Made by a program: the position numbers and the translations under genes
Part shown: positions 1-9,670 of the stretch, piece by piece
Numbering within the stretch: position 1 is the first letter of the stretch
Layout: the number at the start of each line of letters is the position of its first letter
Notes under the pieces: model-generated
Told to the model about the DNA's origin: nothing
The model's input: only the letters and a program-made list of their open reading frames with translations
The model's database searches: none
Assembly: GCA_018054835.1 (NCBI GenBank)
Contig: JAGPIS010000003.1
Coordinates: 1 to 32,120 of the forward strand
Source: Breznakibacter sp.
GTDB lineage: Bacteria > Bacteroidota > Bacteroidia > Bacteroidales > Marinilabiliaceae
Length of the DNA stretch: 32,120 nucleotides
Reading direction: 5' to 3'

Positions 1-678
1 GCCCAGGCCTCACAATACAAGAAGCAAGCATCCGACCTGGAAAAAGCGATTCACAATTATTTCTCTGCAACAGTCGAAGGATTTGACACCTACGCCTATT
101 ACAAAGGGAACGACATACTCCGCTCCTGGATTTGCATGCCCCTTACCGTTGGTATTTACGGGAAAGCAAAAGGAACGATCGATGCCCTTTTTTCACCACG
201 ATTGTGGACCAACGATGGATTGCTCACCCAGGCAGGGAGCGAAACATTTTGGGACCGGTCAACCCTTTATGCCCTACGTGGGGTATTCGCTGCCGGTGAA
301 ACCCAGCGAGCCATGAAATTCTTAAAACACTACTCAACCGTCAGATTGCTAGGCGAACATGTTCCCTATGCCATTGAAGCATGGCCCGAAGGCAGCCAAC
401 GCCATCTTTCAGCTGAAAGCGCTTTGTATGCACGAATCTTCACCGAAGGGGTGTTCGGCATCCGTCCCACAGGATTCAACTCCTTTGACATGACGCCACG
501 AATGCCGCAAGAATGGAACCACATGGCACTTAAAAACATCCATGCCTTTGGTAACAAGTTCGACGTTGTAGTTAAAAGAACCGAAGCGAACCGCCTGTAC
601 ATGACTATCGACAAGAACGGCAAGCCTTACTATTCGAAAACCATAAAAGAGGGCGAAACCATCCATTGTAAATTATAA
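1..678 (+). CDS. Six-hairpin glycoside hydrolase, C-terminal part (5' end outside window)
   Basis: The reading frame is open from base 1 and ends at TAA 676-678, giving the last 225 residues of a larger enzyme. The residues show the look of an (alpha/alpha)6-barrel glycosidase: a helical stretch with GSETFWDRSTLYALRG and EAWPEGSQRHLSAESALY, then a beta-sandwich tail starting near PRMPQEWNHMALKNIHAFG. That tail is common in Bacteroidota six-hairpin glycosidases. I recall very similar sequence in proteins annotated DUF4450, but I cannot verify this and the substrate is unknown. The HTCS gene starts 13 bp after the stop, so the two are probably cotranscribed and this enzyme likely belongs to a PUL extending left of the window. 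A Met at 136 could be mistaken for a start, but homologous-looking sequence precedes it. Confidence 0.75.
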   Translation, partial: AQASQYKKQASDLEKAIHNYFSATVEGFDTYAYYKGNDILRSWICMPLTVGIYGKAKGTIDALFSPRLWTNDGLLTQAGSETFWDRSTLYALRGVFAAGETQRAMKFLKHYSTVRLLGEHVPYAIEAWPEGSQRHLSAESALYARIFTEGVFGIRPTGFNSFDMTPRMPQEWNHMALKNIHAFGNKFDVVVKRTEANRLYMTIDKNGKPYYSKTIKEGETIHCKL

Positions 679-691
679 GGACAAACACCAC

Positions 692-3600
692 ATGATGCCA
701 TTCCCGCGATTGAAACCATTTCTGGCCACCCTATTATTCCTCCTATCATTTTTGCCCTTGTATGGCTATCATTTCCGCCATCTGACGATAAATGATGGAT
801 TGTCCAACAATGCCGTTTACAGCATTTTCCAGGACTCAAAAGGATTTATGTGGTTTGGAACGATTGATGGAATTCATTGCTATGATGGCAAGCACCTCCG
901 GGTTGTTCGTCCGGAAAACCCGGAGGTATATATTGGAAACCTCATCTATTCCATTGCTGAAGATGACCGGCAACGATTGTGGATCGGAACCGACAATGGA
1001 TTGGCCCTATACAGCTTGAAAGAGGAGAAATATATCCCATTCAACCATCCAGCAGGCAAGTTAAAAACATTTGAGTCGCGCATATTGCACCTGTTTCTAG
1101 ATAGCCGCAAATGCATGTGGATCGCAACCTCATCGGAAGGGTTATATTGTCTTGACATGCAAACCGAAAGGATGAAGCATTTTTCCACACCGGAATTGAA
1201 CTCCAATAGTGTGAGAAACATTATGGAGGATAAAAAAGGACGCATTTGGATTACTCTGGTGGATCGGGGTGTTGTATGCTACGAGGTTGAAGCAAACAGA
1301 TTCACCAACTATAGTGATCCCGGGGTCAATTCGGGATTACTCACCTTCGAAGATTCCAACACCAACATCTGGGTGGGCACATCTGGAAACGGCCTCTTCC
1401 AAATTGATCCCGAATCACACAAAATAACACAAAAAATCGCCCCACTCAGCAAACATTCCATGCTTCAGATCAGAAGCATCTTAGAACCAAAAATAGGGGA
1501 ATTACTCCTGGCATCCGATGAAGGGCTTATCACATACAATATCAAAACAAACAGCTATGGGGTTATTAAAGCCAATCCAACACAATTTGGACAATTGAAT
1601 GACAACTACCTGCATGCTTTATTCATCGATCAGGAAAATGGCATATGGGTGGGCAGTTATTTTGGCGGGGTCAATTACATATCACCAACATCCAACAATT
1701 TTTCATCCTTTTCGTGCTACAACTCGCCATTCAAAGGCAAAGTCATTAGTGCCTTTGCCAAAGATGAAAAAGAAAACCTTTGGATAGGGACGGATGACTC
1801 CGGATTCTTTTATTGGAACCGCACCAGCAATACCTTCAAGGAGTTCTACCCTTCACAAGGGGGGAAAAACTCCCCCACCTATCAAAACGTCCATGCCTTA
1901 CTGCCCGATGGGGATAAACTCTACATCGGCATGTATATGGGAGGATTGGACATACTTGACATCAAGACCAATCAAATCAAAAACCACAACGTCAATAAAT
2001 CCGAACGATCACTATATTCATCAGGCGTCTATGCCTTATACAAGGATCCCTACGGGAAAATATGGGTGGGCACCTCAGCAGGATTGAACAGCTACAACCC
2101 GAAAACCGACGACTTCGACAGGATAAGTGAGGTCTCGAAGGTCGATGTGACATCGATACAGGAGGATCAAAGAGGATTCCTTTGGGTGACCACTTTGGGA
2201 AGTGGAATATTCCGCTTAAATCGGAAAACCAACAAGTGGGAAAACTTCAAATTTGAGAAAGACAAAAAAAACAGCATCGCTGTCAACAAAGTGACCACCC
2301 TTTCATTGGACCAGCACAACAACTTGTGGTTTGGAACCGATGGCGGCGGGATATGCCGTTTCGACTATGACAAAAATGAATTTATCAACCACACCACCAG
2401 TGAGTTCCCAAGTGAAGTTATCTATAAAATAATACCCGACAATGACTACCTGTGGATTTCAAGCAGTAAAGGTCTTATAAAATTCCACCCCGAACAGAAA
2501 ACCTTGCGCGTTTTCAACAAATACGATGGATTGCAAGACAATCAATTTTCGCCCAACGCGGGTGTCAAAATGAACGACGGCACGGTATATTTTGGTGGAA
2601 TCAATGGATACAACGGATTCAAACCATCGGAGATCATGCAGAACAGTCAAGTCCCAACGGTTGTATTGACCAACTTCAGGCTGTTCAACAAACCGGTTGG
2701 TGTAAATGAGGGAAACTCGCCGCTGAAAACATCAATCACCTATACCGACCGTTTGGTGTTGGGTAAAAAACATGCCATCTTCAGCTTGGAATTTGCGGCG
2801 CTAAGCTATACAGGAGCCCATAAAAACAGGTACAAATACATGTTGGAAGGATTCGAGACTGAATGGACGGAAGCCTCGAATGAACCATCGGTGACCTACA
2901 CCAACCTTCCTGCTGGGCAATACACATTTCGGGTAAAAGCATCAAATGGCGATGGAATCTGGAACGAGGCAGGGATTGCACTACCCATCAAGATATTGCC
3001 ACCAATTTGGCTCTCCTACCCTTTCCTAACTGGATATTTCGCAATTCTGCTATCTCTTTTGTTTTTGTATTTACGCCGACTCAAACGCAGACATCGAAAT
3101 GAGATTGCCAATATTTCGATTGAAAAGGAAAAAGAAATATATTCAACCAAACTAAACTTCTTTTCCCATATTGTTCATGAGATCAGAACTCCTTTAACCC
3201 TCATATTAGGACCGCTGAAACACATCATGTCGTCCGATGGGGAAATAAAAGATGTGATGCCTCAGCTGCAACTGATTGAGCGTAATGGGAGCCGCCTACT
3301 TTCACTGGTCAACCAACTCATGGATTTCCGTAAAATTGAAGATGGCGGCATGACAGTCATTCCCAAGCCTACGTGCGTCAATCAGCAATTGGAAGATCTA
3401 CACAGCCGGTTTAAACTATCGGCCGAATTAAAAGGCGTGGCATTGCATCTGAATGTGCCGGCCAAAACCTATTATGCTTTGCTCGACGATGATGCCTTTT
3501 CCAAAATAGTGAGCAACTTATTGAGCAATGCCCTGAAATTCACCAAAAACACCATCTCCATCTCATTAATACCGAGTGACGAATCCCAAACCATCGACAT

Positions 3601-4675
3601 CGAAATAAAAGACAATGGCTGGGGTATTGATGAAAACGAACAGGAGAATATATTCAAACCATTCTACCAAATCAAAGAAAACCGCCCTTCGGATTATATC
3701 GGTACTGGAATCGGGCTCCTGCTTGTGAAAAAATTGGTGGAGATGCTTCAAGGGGAGATCTTCCTTAAAAGTGTGAAGGGCGAAGGCGCCTCTTTTACCG
3801 TGCGCTTCCAGATGATTCCATCTCCACAACAAATCGATGATACATCAAAAACGGAATCGGAATCAACCACCCTTCACGAATCGTTGCCTGTTGCCCAATC
3901 CAAACCGTCTCTCCTCTTGGTGGATGACAACCGGGACCTTTTAAGTTTCTTGGAGAACCTATTGTCGAAAGATTATCAAACCCTCACTTGCCTGGATGGG
4001 AATGAAGCCCTCCTGATCCTGAAATCGAAAACCATCGATTTGGTGATCAGCGATGTGATGATGCCAAACATGGATGGACTGGAACTATGCTCGGCCATCA
4101 AACGCAATATCCTTACCAGTCACATTCCTGTATTGCTCCTGACAGCCAAAGTTGGGATGGAAGACCGGATCCAAGGCCTTGAGAATGGGGCTGATGTTTA
4201 TGTGGAAAAACCCTTCTCCGCCGAAGTGTTGAAAGCCCAAATCGTCAGTTTATTGACCAACCGCAACCGGGTGAGGAGAAGTTTCAAGGACGATTCGTCC
4301 ATTCCATTAACCTCCATTGCCAACACAAAAGTGGACGAACAATTCCTTGGAAAAATCCACCAATACATCGAAGACAATATTTCCGACACACAACTATCCG
4401 TTGAGATGATTGCGAAAGAAGTTGGCATGGGGCGTTCTAACTTTTTCACGAAGGTAAAATCGTTATCTGCAATGACTCCAAATGATTTGATTCGGGTAAT
4501 CAGGCTCAACAAAGCCAAAAGCTATTTTGATGCCGGGGATTCGAGCATCAGTGATGTCTGCTTCCGGGTAGGTTTTTCAGCGCCCTCCTATTTTAGCAAG
4601 TGCTTTCAACAACAATTCGGACAAACACCCTCCGAATATGTTAAGAATAAGAAAGAACGAAGCAGGCACGCGTAA
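692..4675 (+). CDS. Hybrid two-component system regulator (HTCS): sensor kinase, receiver and AraC-type DNA-binding domain
   Basis: One-protein sensor and transcription activator of the kind that controls PULs in Bacteroidota, sitting in the inner membrane with a periplasmic sensor. The 1327 residues show, in order: a signal peptide or N-terminal anchor (about 1-25); a two-component propeller with many WxGT-type repeats (about 30-680); a Y_Y_Y domain (about 690-765); a transmembrane helix (about 773-795); a kinase core with H-box HEIRTPLT (His829), N-box SNLLSNALKF (Asn946) and G-box DNGWGID (Asp974); a receiver with acidic pair Asp1078/Asp1079, phospho-acceptor Asp1121 and Lys1173; and an AraC-type helix-turn-helix domain (about 1225-1320). 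All key phosphotransfer residues are present. It starts 13 bp after the upstream glycosidase, so it probably regulates the PUL to the left. The start at 692 is followed by a second Met at 695. The ligand cannot be inferred. Confidence 0.96.
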   Translation: MMPFPRLKPFLATLLFLLSFLPLYGYHFRHLTINDGLSNNAVYSIFQDSKGFMWFGTIDGIHCYDGKHLRVVRPENPEVYIGNLIYSIAEDDRQRLWIGTDNGLALYSLKEEKYIPFNHPAGKLKTFESRILHLFLDSRKCMWIATSSEGLYCLDMQTERMKHFSTPELNSNSVRNIMEDKKGRIWITLVDRGVVCYEVEANRFTNYSDPGVNSGLLTFEDSNTNIWVGTSGNGLFQIDPESHKITQKIAPLSKHSMLQIRSILEPKIGELLLASDEGLITYNIKTNSYGVIKANPTQFGQLNDNYLHALFIDQENGIWVGSYFGGVNYISPTSNNFSSFSCYNSPFKGKVISAFAKDEKENLWIGTDDSGFFYWNRTSNTFKEFYPSQGGKNSPTYQNVHALLPDGDKLYIGMYMGGLDILDIKTNQIKNHNVNKSERSLYSSGVYALYKDPYGKIWVGTSAGLNSYNPKTDDFDRISEVSKVDVTSIQEDQRGFLWVTTLGSGIFRLNRKTNKWENFKFEKDKKNSIAVNKVTTLSLDQHNNLWFGTDGGGICRFDYDKNEFINHTTSEFPSEVIYKIIPDNDYLWISSSKGLIKFHPEQKTLRVFNKYDGLQDNQFSPNAGVKMNDGTVYFGGINGYNGFKPSEIMQNSQVPTVVLTNFRLFNKPVGVNEGNSPLKTSITYTDRLVLGKKHAIFSLEFAALSYTGAHKNRYKYMLEGFETEWTEASNEPSVTYTNLPAGQYTFRVKASNGDGIWNEAGIALPIKILPPIWLSYPFLTGYFAILLSLLFLYLRRLKRRHRNEIANISIEKEKEIYSTKLNFFSHIVHEIRTPLTLILGPLKHIMSSDGEIKDVMPQLQLIERNGSRLLSLVNQLMDFRKIEDGGMTVIPKPTCVNQQLEDLHSRFKLSAELKGVALHLNVPAKTYYALLDDDAFSKIVSNLLSNALKFTKNTISISLIPSDESQTIDIEIKDNGWGIDENEQENIFKPFYQIKENRPSDYIGTGIGLLLVKKLVEMLQGEIFLKSVKGEGASFTVRFQMIPSPQQIDDTSKTESESTTLHESLPVAQSKPSLLLVDDNRDLLSFLENLLSKDYQTLTCLDGNEALLILKSKTIDLVISDVMMPNMDGLELCSAIKRNILTSHIPVLLLTAKVGMEDRIQGLENGADVYVEKPFSAEVLKAQIVSLLTNRNRVRRSFKDDSSIPLTSIANTKVDEQFLGKIHQYIEDNISDTQLSVEMIAKEVGMGRSNFFTKVKSLSAMTPNDLIRVIRLNKAKSYFDAGDSSISDVCFRVGFSAPSYFSKCFQQQFGQTPSEYVKNKKERSRHA

Positions 4676-4727
4676 CAGCTCAACATTAATCCAGTAGGAC
4701 AATACAGTAAAGGACAATTACCCATAA

Positions 4728-4754
4728 TAAAAAAACAAAACCCGGGCACCCGGG
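4728..4754 (-). terminator. Intrinsic terminator of the TPR sensor kinase gene
   Basis: Read on the minus strand, two CCCGGG blocks (4741-4754) form a short GC-only stem with a tight loop. A T-rich run follows at 4729-4740, interrupted by one G. It lies directly after the kinase stop codon at 4757-4759. The convergent HTCS ends at 4675; on the plus strand no T-run follows the hairpin, so it should act only for the minus-strand gene. Confidence 0.8.
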
Positions 4755-4756
4755 CA

Positions 4757-7093
4757 TCATGCCTGGGCGGCTGCATTTAGTTTTCGCCTGACGGATCCAT
4801 CTCCATCAACAGAAGTATTTGCTGGAAGCAGCACCGTGAACGTGCTGCCCTCACCAACCGAACTCACGACCCGAATTGTCCCTTTGTGCCGGGAAATAAA
4901 CTCCTTGCAAAGCAACAAACCCAATCCGGTGCCCTTCTCCTTTTCGGTGCCAGGCATCGAAACAGTTCCCTTCACACTAAAAAGCTCGCGCACCACTCCT
5001 TCATTCATGCCAACACCATTATCCTTAACTGAAATTTCAACCCAATGCGCGACTGTCGTGGCTTCAATCGTGATGCACCCGCCACGTGGCGTAAACTTGA
5101 TGGCATTGGCAATCAGGTTACGCAAAATGGTACTGAGCATATCGGGATCGGCCAGAACACTTATGGAGTCGCCACCAAGGAAATCGACCCGAATACCCTT
5201 AACTGCCGCCTGAACACACCAGGCATCCTTATTGGCGTCCATAAAATATTTAAGGCTCAACAGGTTTGGGTTGAAACCAATCAGCCCAAGGCTGGCCATT
5301 GACCACTCCAGCAAGTTTTCGAGCAACTTATGGGTGTTCTGCGCCGAAGTACGGATGCTTTGCCCAAAGGTCAACATCTCGTCCTTGCTATATTCGTCAC
5401 CACCCAAAACCAACAAGTCGGAAAAGCCTAAGATGGAATTGAACGACCCTCTCAAATCGTGCGCTATAATGCTGAAAAACTTATCCTTGGTAGCAATCAG
5501 TTCCTGGAGTTGGTTGTTTTTCTCCAAGATCTCATTTTTATGCGCCACAAGCAGGCGATTGTTAAAATGCTTGATCCGGTAGGAACGGTAAATTAAAATG
5601 GCCAGGGTGGAGACCAGCAGAAATGCACCTATGAGCAAGGCAATAACCGTGAGTTGGAACTTTTCTTCGGCATTTCTTATGGCATCGCGTTTCTGTTGCT
5701 CCAATTCGAGCAACTGCTTCTCTTTCTCAAAACGGAATGCATATTCAACTTCAGCCATCTGAAGCACATTCTTCTCATTGTAAATACTATCGTTCAAGTC
5801 TTTGAACATTTTTTGATGCTGGTAGGCATTCTTGAAATCTCCCAAAGAGGCATACAACTCCGACAGTTGTTGATGAGCATCCTTTTGATCATTCAGCAGG
5901 TTTAAATTATCAGCTATTTCCAAACTTTTGAGGGAATGGTTCAATGAATTTTGATAATCACCTTGCCGCATGTAAATGGCACCCATCTTCAACCATATCT
6001 GGCAAATCGTGCGGTTGCGTTTCATCCTCCGAGATAGATCCATTGCCCGAGAATAAAAGTACAAAGCCTGATCCGGCTGGCCAACCAAAAGGTAATAATC
6101 GCCCATCTTGATGGAAACAGTCACCATAGGAGTGGTGTACGATAGCCCATCAACGATGTCCCACGCCTTTTGCAGGTAATCCAACGCGACAGGTTGCTTG
6201 GTAAGCAAATATACTTCGCCCATATTCTCGTAACAATCGGCAATCTTACGCTTGTCCTGAAGCTCCATGGCAATTACCAGCGCCCGCTCAAAGTACTCCA
6301 GCGCTTTTGTGTAATTCCCTTGTTTGCTCATCACACTCCCAATGTTACAAAGGCTATTCACCGTGCCCATGCCATCTTCCATCTGCTCCCTTATTTTGAG
6401 CGACTCGAAAAAATAATCCTGGGCTTTGGGGTAAAGGCCCAAGTACTGGTAGATGGATCCAATGTTGTTTAGGGTGGAGGCTTCACTCTTCCTCTCGCCA
6501 ATCTCCTGGCAGACTTTCAACAGATGACGGTATCCTTCGAGTGCCTTTTCATAGTGACCCTGACCGGTATTTAATACGCATAAGTTCCCCAAAAACCGAA
6601 TCATGGCCGGCTGGTTGCCCAGCCGCAGCGACAATTGATGCCCCTTTTCGTGACAGGCCTTGGCTGAATCAATACTTCCTACCGATGAGTAAGTCAAACC
6701 CAGTGATGTCAAATATTTCATCAAGGCAGGCTGATCGCCGGAAGCTTCGGCTAGATCCACGGCATTTTTAAAATATCCCAAGGCCAATGAATCCGAACGG
6801 TGATAAGAGATTGCTCTCCCCAGAACCCACAAACTTTCAGCTTTCCCTTTATTGAAATTCAACCTGTTGGACAAAAGCATGGCTTGCGTGGCATTCCCAA
6901 TGGCTTTGGATGAATCGGACTGAAAAACTGCGGCAGCAATTTGATTGAGCCAATTAACACTTACCGTATCGTCAACCTGGTAACCCGTCAACAGCCGCTC
7001 CAAACTATCGATCCTGGAGGGTTGAGCAACCAAAAGATCCACAGACATCAGACAAAAAAACAGTGCCAAAAACAAAAGACGCTTTCTGTTCAT
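4757..7093 (-). CDS. TPR-repeat sensor histidine kinase (no receiver or output domain)
   Basis: Membrane histidine kinase of 778 residues. It begins with a signal peptide (MNRKRLLFLALFF..., probable cleavage after VAQ at about residue 24). About ten tetratricopeptide repeats follow (roughly 40-430), typified by TLNNIGSIYQYLGLYPKAQDYF, then a coiled segment, a transmembrane helix (about 479-501) and a kinase core. H-box is IIAHDLRG with His545; N-box is LRNLIANAIKF; G-boxes are DNGVGM and GTGLGLLLCKEF. The N-terminal repeats are probably periplasmic and the catalytic part cytoplasmic. There is no receiver or DNA-binding domain, and no response regulator gene adjoins it, so its partner lies elsewhere. 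It is convergent with the HTCS and divergent from the aldehyde dehydrogenase gene. Signal and targets are unknown. Confidence 0.93.
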   Translation of the reverse strand: MNRKRLLFLALFFCLMSVDLLVAQPSRIDSLERLLTGYQVDDTVSVNWLNQIAAAVFQSDSSKAIGNATQAMLLSNRLNFNKGKAESLWVLGRAISYHRSDSLALGYFKNAVDLAEASGDQPALMKYLTSLGLTYSSVGSIDSAKACHEKGHQLSLRLGNQPAMIRFLGNLCVLNTGQGHYEKALEGYRHLLKVCQEIGERKSEASTLNNIGSIYQYLGLYPKAQDYFFESLKIREQMEDGMGTVNSLCNIGSVMSKQGNYTKALEYFERALVIAMELQDKRKIADCYENMGEVYLLTKQPVALDYLQKAWDIVDGLSYTTPMVTVSIKMGDYYLLVGQPDQALYFYSRAMDLSRRMKRNRTICQIWLKMGAIYMRQGDYQNSLNHSLKSLEIADNLNLLNDQKDAHQQLSELYASLGDFKNAYQHQKMFKDLNDSIYNEKNVLQMAEVEYAFRFEKEKQLLELEQQKRDAIRNAEEKFQLTVIALLIGAFLLVSTLAILIYRSYRIKHFNNRLLVAHKNEILEKNNQLQELIATKDKFFSIIAHDLRGSFNSILGFSDLLVLGGDEYSKDEMLTFGQSIRTSAQNTHKLLENLLEWSMASLGLIGFNPNLLSLKYFMDANKDAWCVQAAVKGIRVDFLGGDSISVLADPDMLSTILRNLIANAIKFTPRGGCITIEATTVAHWVEISVKDNGVGMNEGVVRELFSVKGTVSMPGTEKEKGTGLGLLLCKEFISRHKGTIRVVSSVGEGSTFTVLLPANTSVDGDGSVRRKLNAAAQA

Positions 7094-7324
7094 TACAATC
7101 GGGGTGAAAATAATATCGGAAACAAGGCATAAAAGAAATAAAAATTAAACGGAAAATAAGGCTCATTTCAAAAAAACCACACAAAAAACCAACAACCATT
7201 CAAATGCTAAGGTGCGAAAGATGGCAAACCCACGATTAGTATTTTCGACAAGTGATAGAGAAATGGCAATTTTTCATGATCTTTGGACGTGACAAATCCA
7301 TAATGTCATAATAAAACCTGAACA

Positions 7325-8695
7325 ATGGGAATAGAACAGATCATCGCGAACCAACGAAACTTCTTCAACACGAACGCGACGAAAGATACCGGTCTTAGAA
7401 TTGAACAACTGAAGAGAGTAAAGGCATTGCTGAAAGCAAACGAACCCCTTTTATTCAAAGCCATATACGACGATTTCGGCAAGTCGGAATTCGACACCTA
7501 TGTTTCGGAACTGTCGATGATCTATCACGAGATCAACCTCGCCATCAAACATGTGAAGCAATGGAGCCGAGTAAAAAAAGTCCCAACCGGTTTCGCCAAC
7601 TTCCCGGCCAAAAGCTACATTATGCCCGAACCGTTGGGCACAGTATTGGTTATTGGGGCATGGAACTACCCCTACCAGCTCTCGATTGTGCCAGCCATCA
7701 CTGCCCTGGCAGCAGGGAACACCGTCGTTCTTAAACCGAGCGAACTGCCCTCGCGCACATCCCAAGCCATGGCCTCGCTGATCAACTCTCATTTCGACAG
7801 CGCTTATTTCCATGTGGTGGAAGGCGGAGTTGCTGAAACAACTGCACTTTTGGAGCACCGTTTCGACAAGATATTCTTCACCGGAAGCATCCCCGTTGGG
7901 CGGTTGGTGTACCAGGCTGCCGCCAGGCACCTCTCCCCAGTGACACTGGAATTGGGAGGCAAAAGCCCCGCCTTTGTGTTTGCCGACTGCGATATGAAAA
8001 TGACCGCCAAACGGTTGGCTTGGGCCAAGTTTTTCAATGCTGGGCAAACCTGCGTTGCGCCCGACTACATCCTGGTGGAAAAAAGCGCCGAAGAGCAATT
8101 GATTAAAGCCCTGTCGGAAGAGCTTGAAAAATACCCATCCTCCAATGATAATTTTGCCGACCACTACACCCGGATCATCAACACGAAAAACTTCGACCGC
8201 TTGAACGGGCTGATCGATGCCAACAAGATTTGCTATGGTGGCTACACCAACCGGGAAGCCCGTTTTATCAGCCCCACCCTGCTTAGGAATGTATCGTTTG
8301 ATGACAAGATTATGGAAGATGAAATATTTGGCCCTCTACTGCCCATCCTCTCCTTCACCAAACTGGATGCCACCATCCAAGAAGTGAAAGCAAGGCCCAA
8401 ACCACTTTCGTGTTACATCTATTCATCCAACAAGAAGACAGTAAAAAAACTGTTGCACGAAATTTCATTTGGTGGCGGGGCGGTAAACGACAGTCTGATG
8501 CACCTATCCAACAGCAACTTGCCATTTGGTGGCGTTGGACACAGTGGCATTGGCAGCTACCATGGCATAGCAGGTTTCGACACCTTTTCACACTACAAAA
8601 GCATCCTGCACAAGCCATTCTGGTTCGAGTCGAACTTCAAATATGCTCCCTATTCAAAATGGAAAATGGGATGGATAAAAAGGTTGATAGAGTGA
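7325..8695 (+). CDS. Aldehyde dehydrogenase, class 3 (ALDH3) type
   Basis: NAD(P)-dependent oxidation of an aldehyde to the carboxylic acid, normally cytoplasmic or membrane-associated in this class. The 456-residue length fits the short ALDH3 group rather than the longer ALDH1/2 group. Visible motifs are VIGAWNYPYQLS near the N-terminal third, KPSELPS, the general-base motif LELGGKSP (Glu209) and the catalytic-cysteine motif FFNAGQTCVAPDY (Cys243), followed by EDEIFGPLLP and PFGGVGHSGIG. The C-terminus is basic and aromatic (YSKWKMGWIKRLIE), as in fatty-aldehyde members that touch membranes. It is divergent from the TPR kinase across 231 bp in which I see no convincing consensus promoter. 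The esterase follows after 36 bp, so the two may form one transcript. The exact substrate is not readable; long-chain aldehydes are plausible. Confidence 0.95.
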   Translation: MGIEQIIANQRNFFNTNATKDTGLRIEQLKRVKALLKANEPLLFKAIYDDFGKSEFDTYVSELSMIYHEINLAIKHVKQWSRVKKVPTGFANFPAKSYIMPEPLGTVLVIGAWNYPYQLSIVPAITALAAGNTVVLKPSELPSRTSQAMASLINSHFDSAYFHVVEGGVAETTALLEHRFDKIFFTGSIPVGRLVYQAAARHLSPVTLELGGKSPAFVFADCDMKMTAKRLAWAKFFNAGQTCVAPDYILVEKSAEEQLIKALSEELEKYPSSNDNFADHYTRIINTKNFDRLNGLIDANKICYGGYTNREARFISPTLLRNVSFDDKIMEDEIFGPLLPILSFTKLDATIQEVKARPKPLSCYIYSSNKKTVKKLLHEISFGGGAVNDSLMHLSNSNLPFGGVGHSGIGSYHGIAGFDTFSHYKSILHKPFWFESNFKYAPYSKWKMGWIKRLIE

Positions 8696-8731
8696 TAATT
8701 CCTCCTTAAACCTTATTAACTGAGCAAAACA

Positions 8732-9670
8732 ATGAGAAATAGAATACCCACCAAACTACTAATAGCCGTCACCATAATGAGTTCGATCTTTACTCAACAG
8801 GTTCTGGAAGCACAAAATAGTGTCATAGACCTATATCCCAAAGGGAGAATGCCTAACACCATTGCAACGGAAATTGCAGAAAAATGGGACTCCACGGATA
8901 TATTGAGGATAAGCCAAGTAACCAACCCCAATATTGCCGTTTTTCTTCCATCGCCTAAAAATGCCACAGGCGAAGCAATTGTCATTTACCCCGGAGGAGG
9001 TTATAGCATTCTTGCCTACGATTGGGAAGGCACCGACATTGCGAAATACTGGAACGCCAAAGGGGTGGCTGCCATCGTGTTGAAATACCGGCTCCCTGAC
9101 ATGGCCAACCATCGCGAATCGTGGCAATACCCACTCCTGGATGCCCAACGTGCCTTAAGAATGGTTCGTTTCCATGCCAAAGAATGGAACATCCATCCGG
9201 ATAAGGTTGGCATCATGGGATTTTCTGCCGGCGGTCACTTGGCCTCCTCGCTTTGCACCCACAACGATCTAGGGAATCCAAATTCCACAGACCCTGTGGA
9301 GCAAATCAGCTGCATACCCGATTTCGCCATGCTCATTTACCCCGTTATTTCATTTACAGAACCTTACCAACACGCCGGATCGCACAAGAATTTGCTTGGC
9401 GAGAATCCTGATCCAGCGCAATCATTATTCTTTTCAAGCGAAATGCAAGTAACCTCGCAAACTCCACCCACCATCCTAATCCATGCCTCCGACGACACGG
9501 GTGTTCCGGTTGAAAACAGCATCGCCTATTATCGCGCCTTACTGAAACACAACATCCCTGCAGAACTCCATATTTATCCATACGGGCAACACGGTTTTGG
9601 CCTAGCGATTGGGAAAGGTTACCTTTCCAGTTGGCCGGAAAGGTGTTATGATTGGTTGAAGGGGCTATAA
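8732..9670 (+). CDS. Exported alpha/beta-hydrolase esterase (BD-FAE / acetylxylan-esterase-like)
   Basis: Serine hydrolase of 312 residues, probably a carbohydrate esterase removing acetyl or similar groups from glycans. Many relatives carry the misleading name endo-1,4-beta-xylanase B. A signal peptide is visible (MRNRIPTKLLIAVTIMSSIF..., likely cut near LEAQ at about 29), so it acts outside the cytoplasm. The oxyanion region is YPGGGYSIL, the nucleophile elbow is GFSAGG (Ser165), the acid is in HASDDTGVP (Asp254 or Asp255) and the catalytic His is in GQHGFG (His287). The fold order is complete. It follows the aldehyde dehydrogenase by 36 bp. A minus-strand frame (9354-9953) overlaps its last 317 bases; the esterase is the real gene there, judged by its motifs. 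Confidence 0.93.
   Translation: MRNRIPTKLLIAVTIMSSIFTQQVLEAQNSVIDLYPKGRMPNTIATEIAEKWDSTDILRISQVTNPNIAVFLPSPKNATGEAIVIYPGGGYSILAYDWEGTDIAKYWNAKGVAAIVLKYRLPDMANHRESWQYPLLDAQRALRMVRFHAKEWNIHPDKVGIMGFSAGGHLASSLCTHNDLGNPNSTDPVEQISCIPDFAMLIYPVISFTEPYQHAGSHKNLLGENPDPAQSLFFSSEMQVTSQTPPTILIHASDDTGVPVENSIAYYRALLKHNIPAELHIYPYGQHGFGLAIGKGYLSSWPERCYDWLKGL

Noticed and set aside
7286-7310. Promoter for the aldehyde dehydrogenase gene
   Set aside because: A TTTG at 7282-7285 exists, but the only nearby TA-box (TAATGTCA) matches the consensus poorly.
7451-8164. Minus-strand open frame of 237 codons
   Set aside because: Antisense shadow of the aldehyde dehydrogenase, which has both catalytic motifs.
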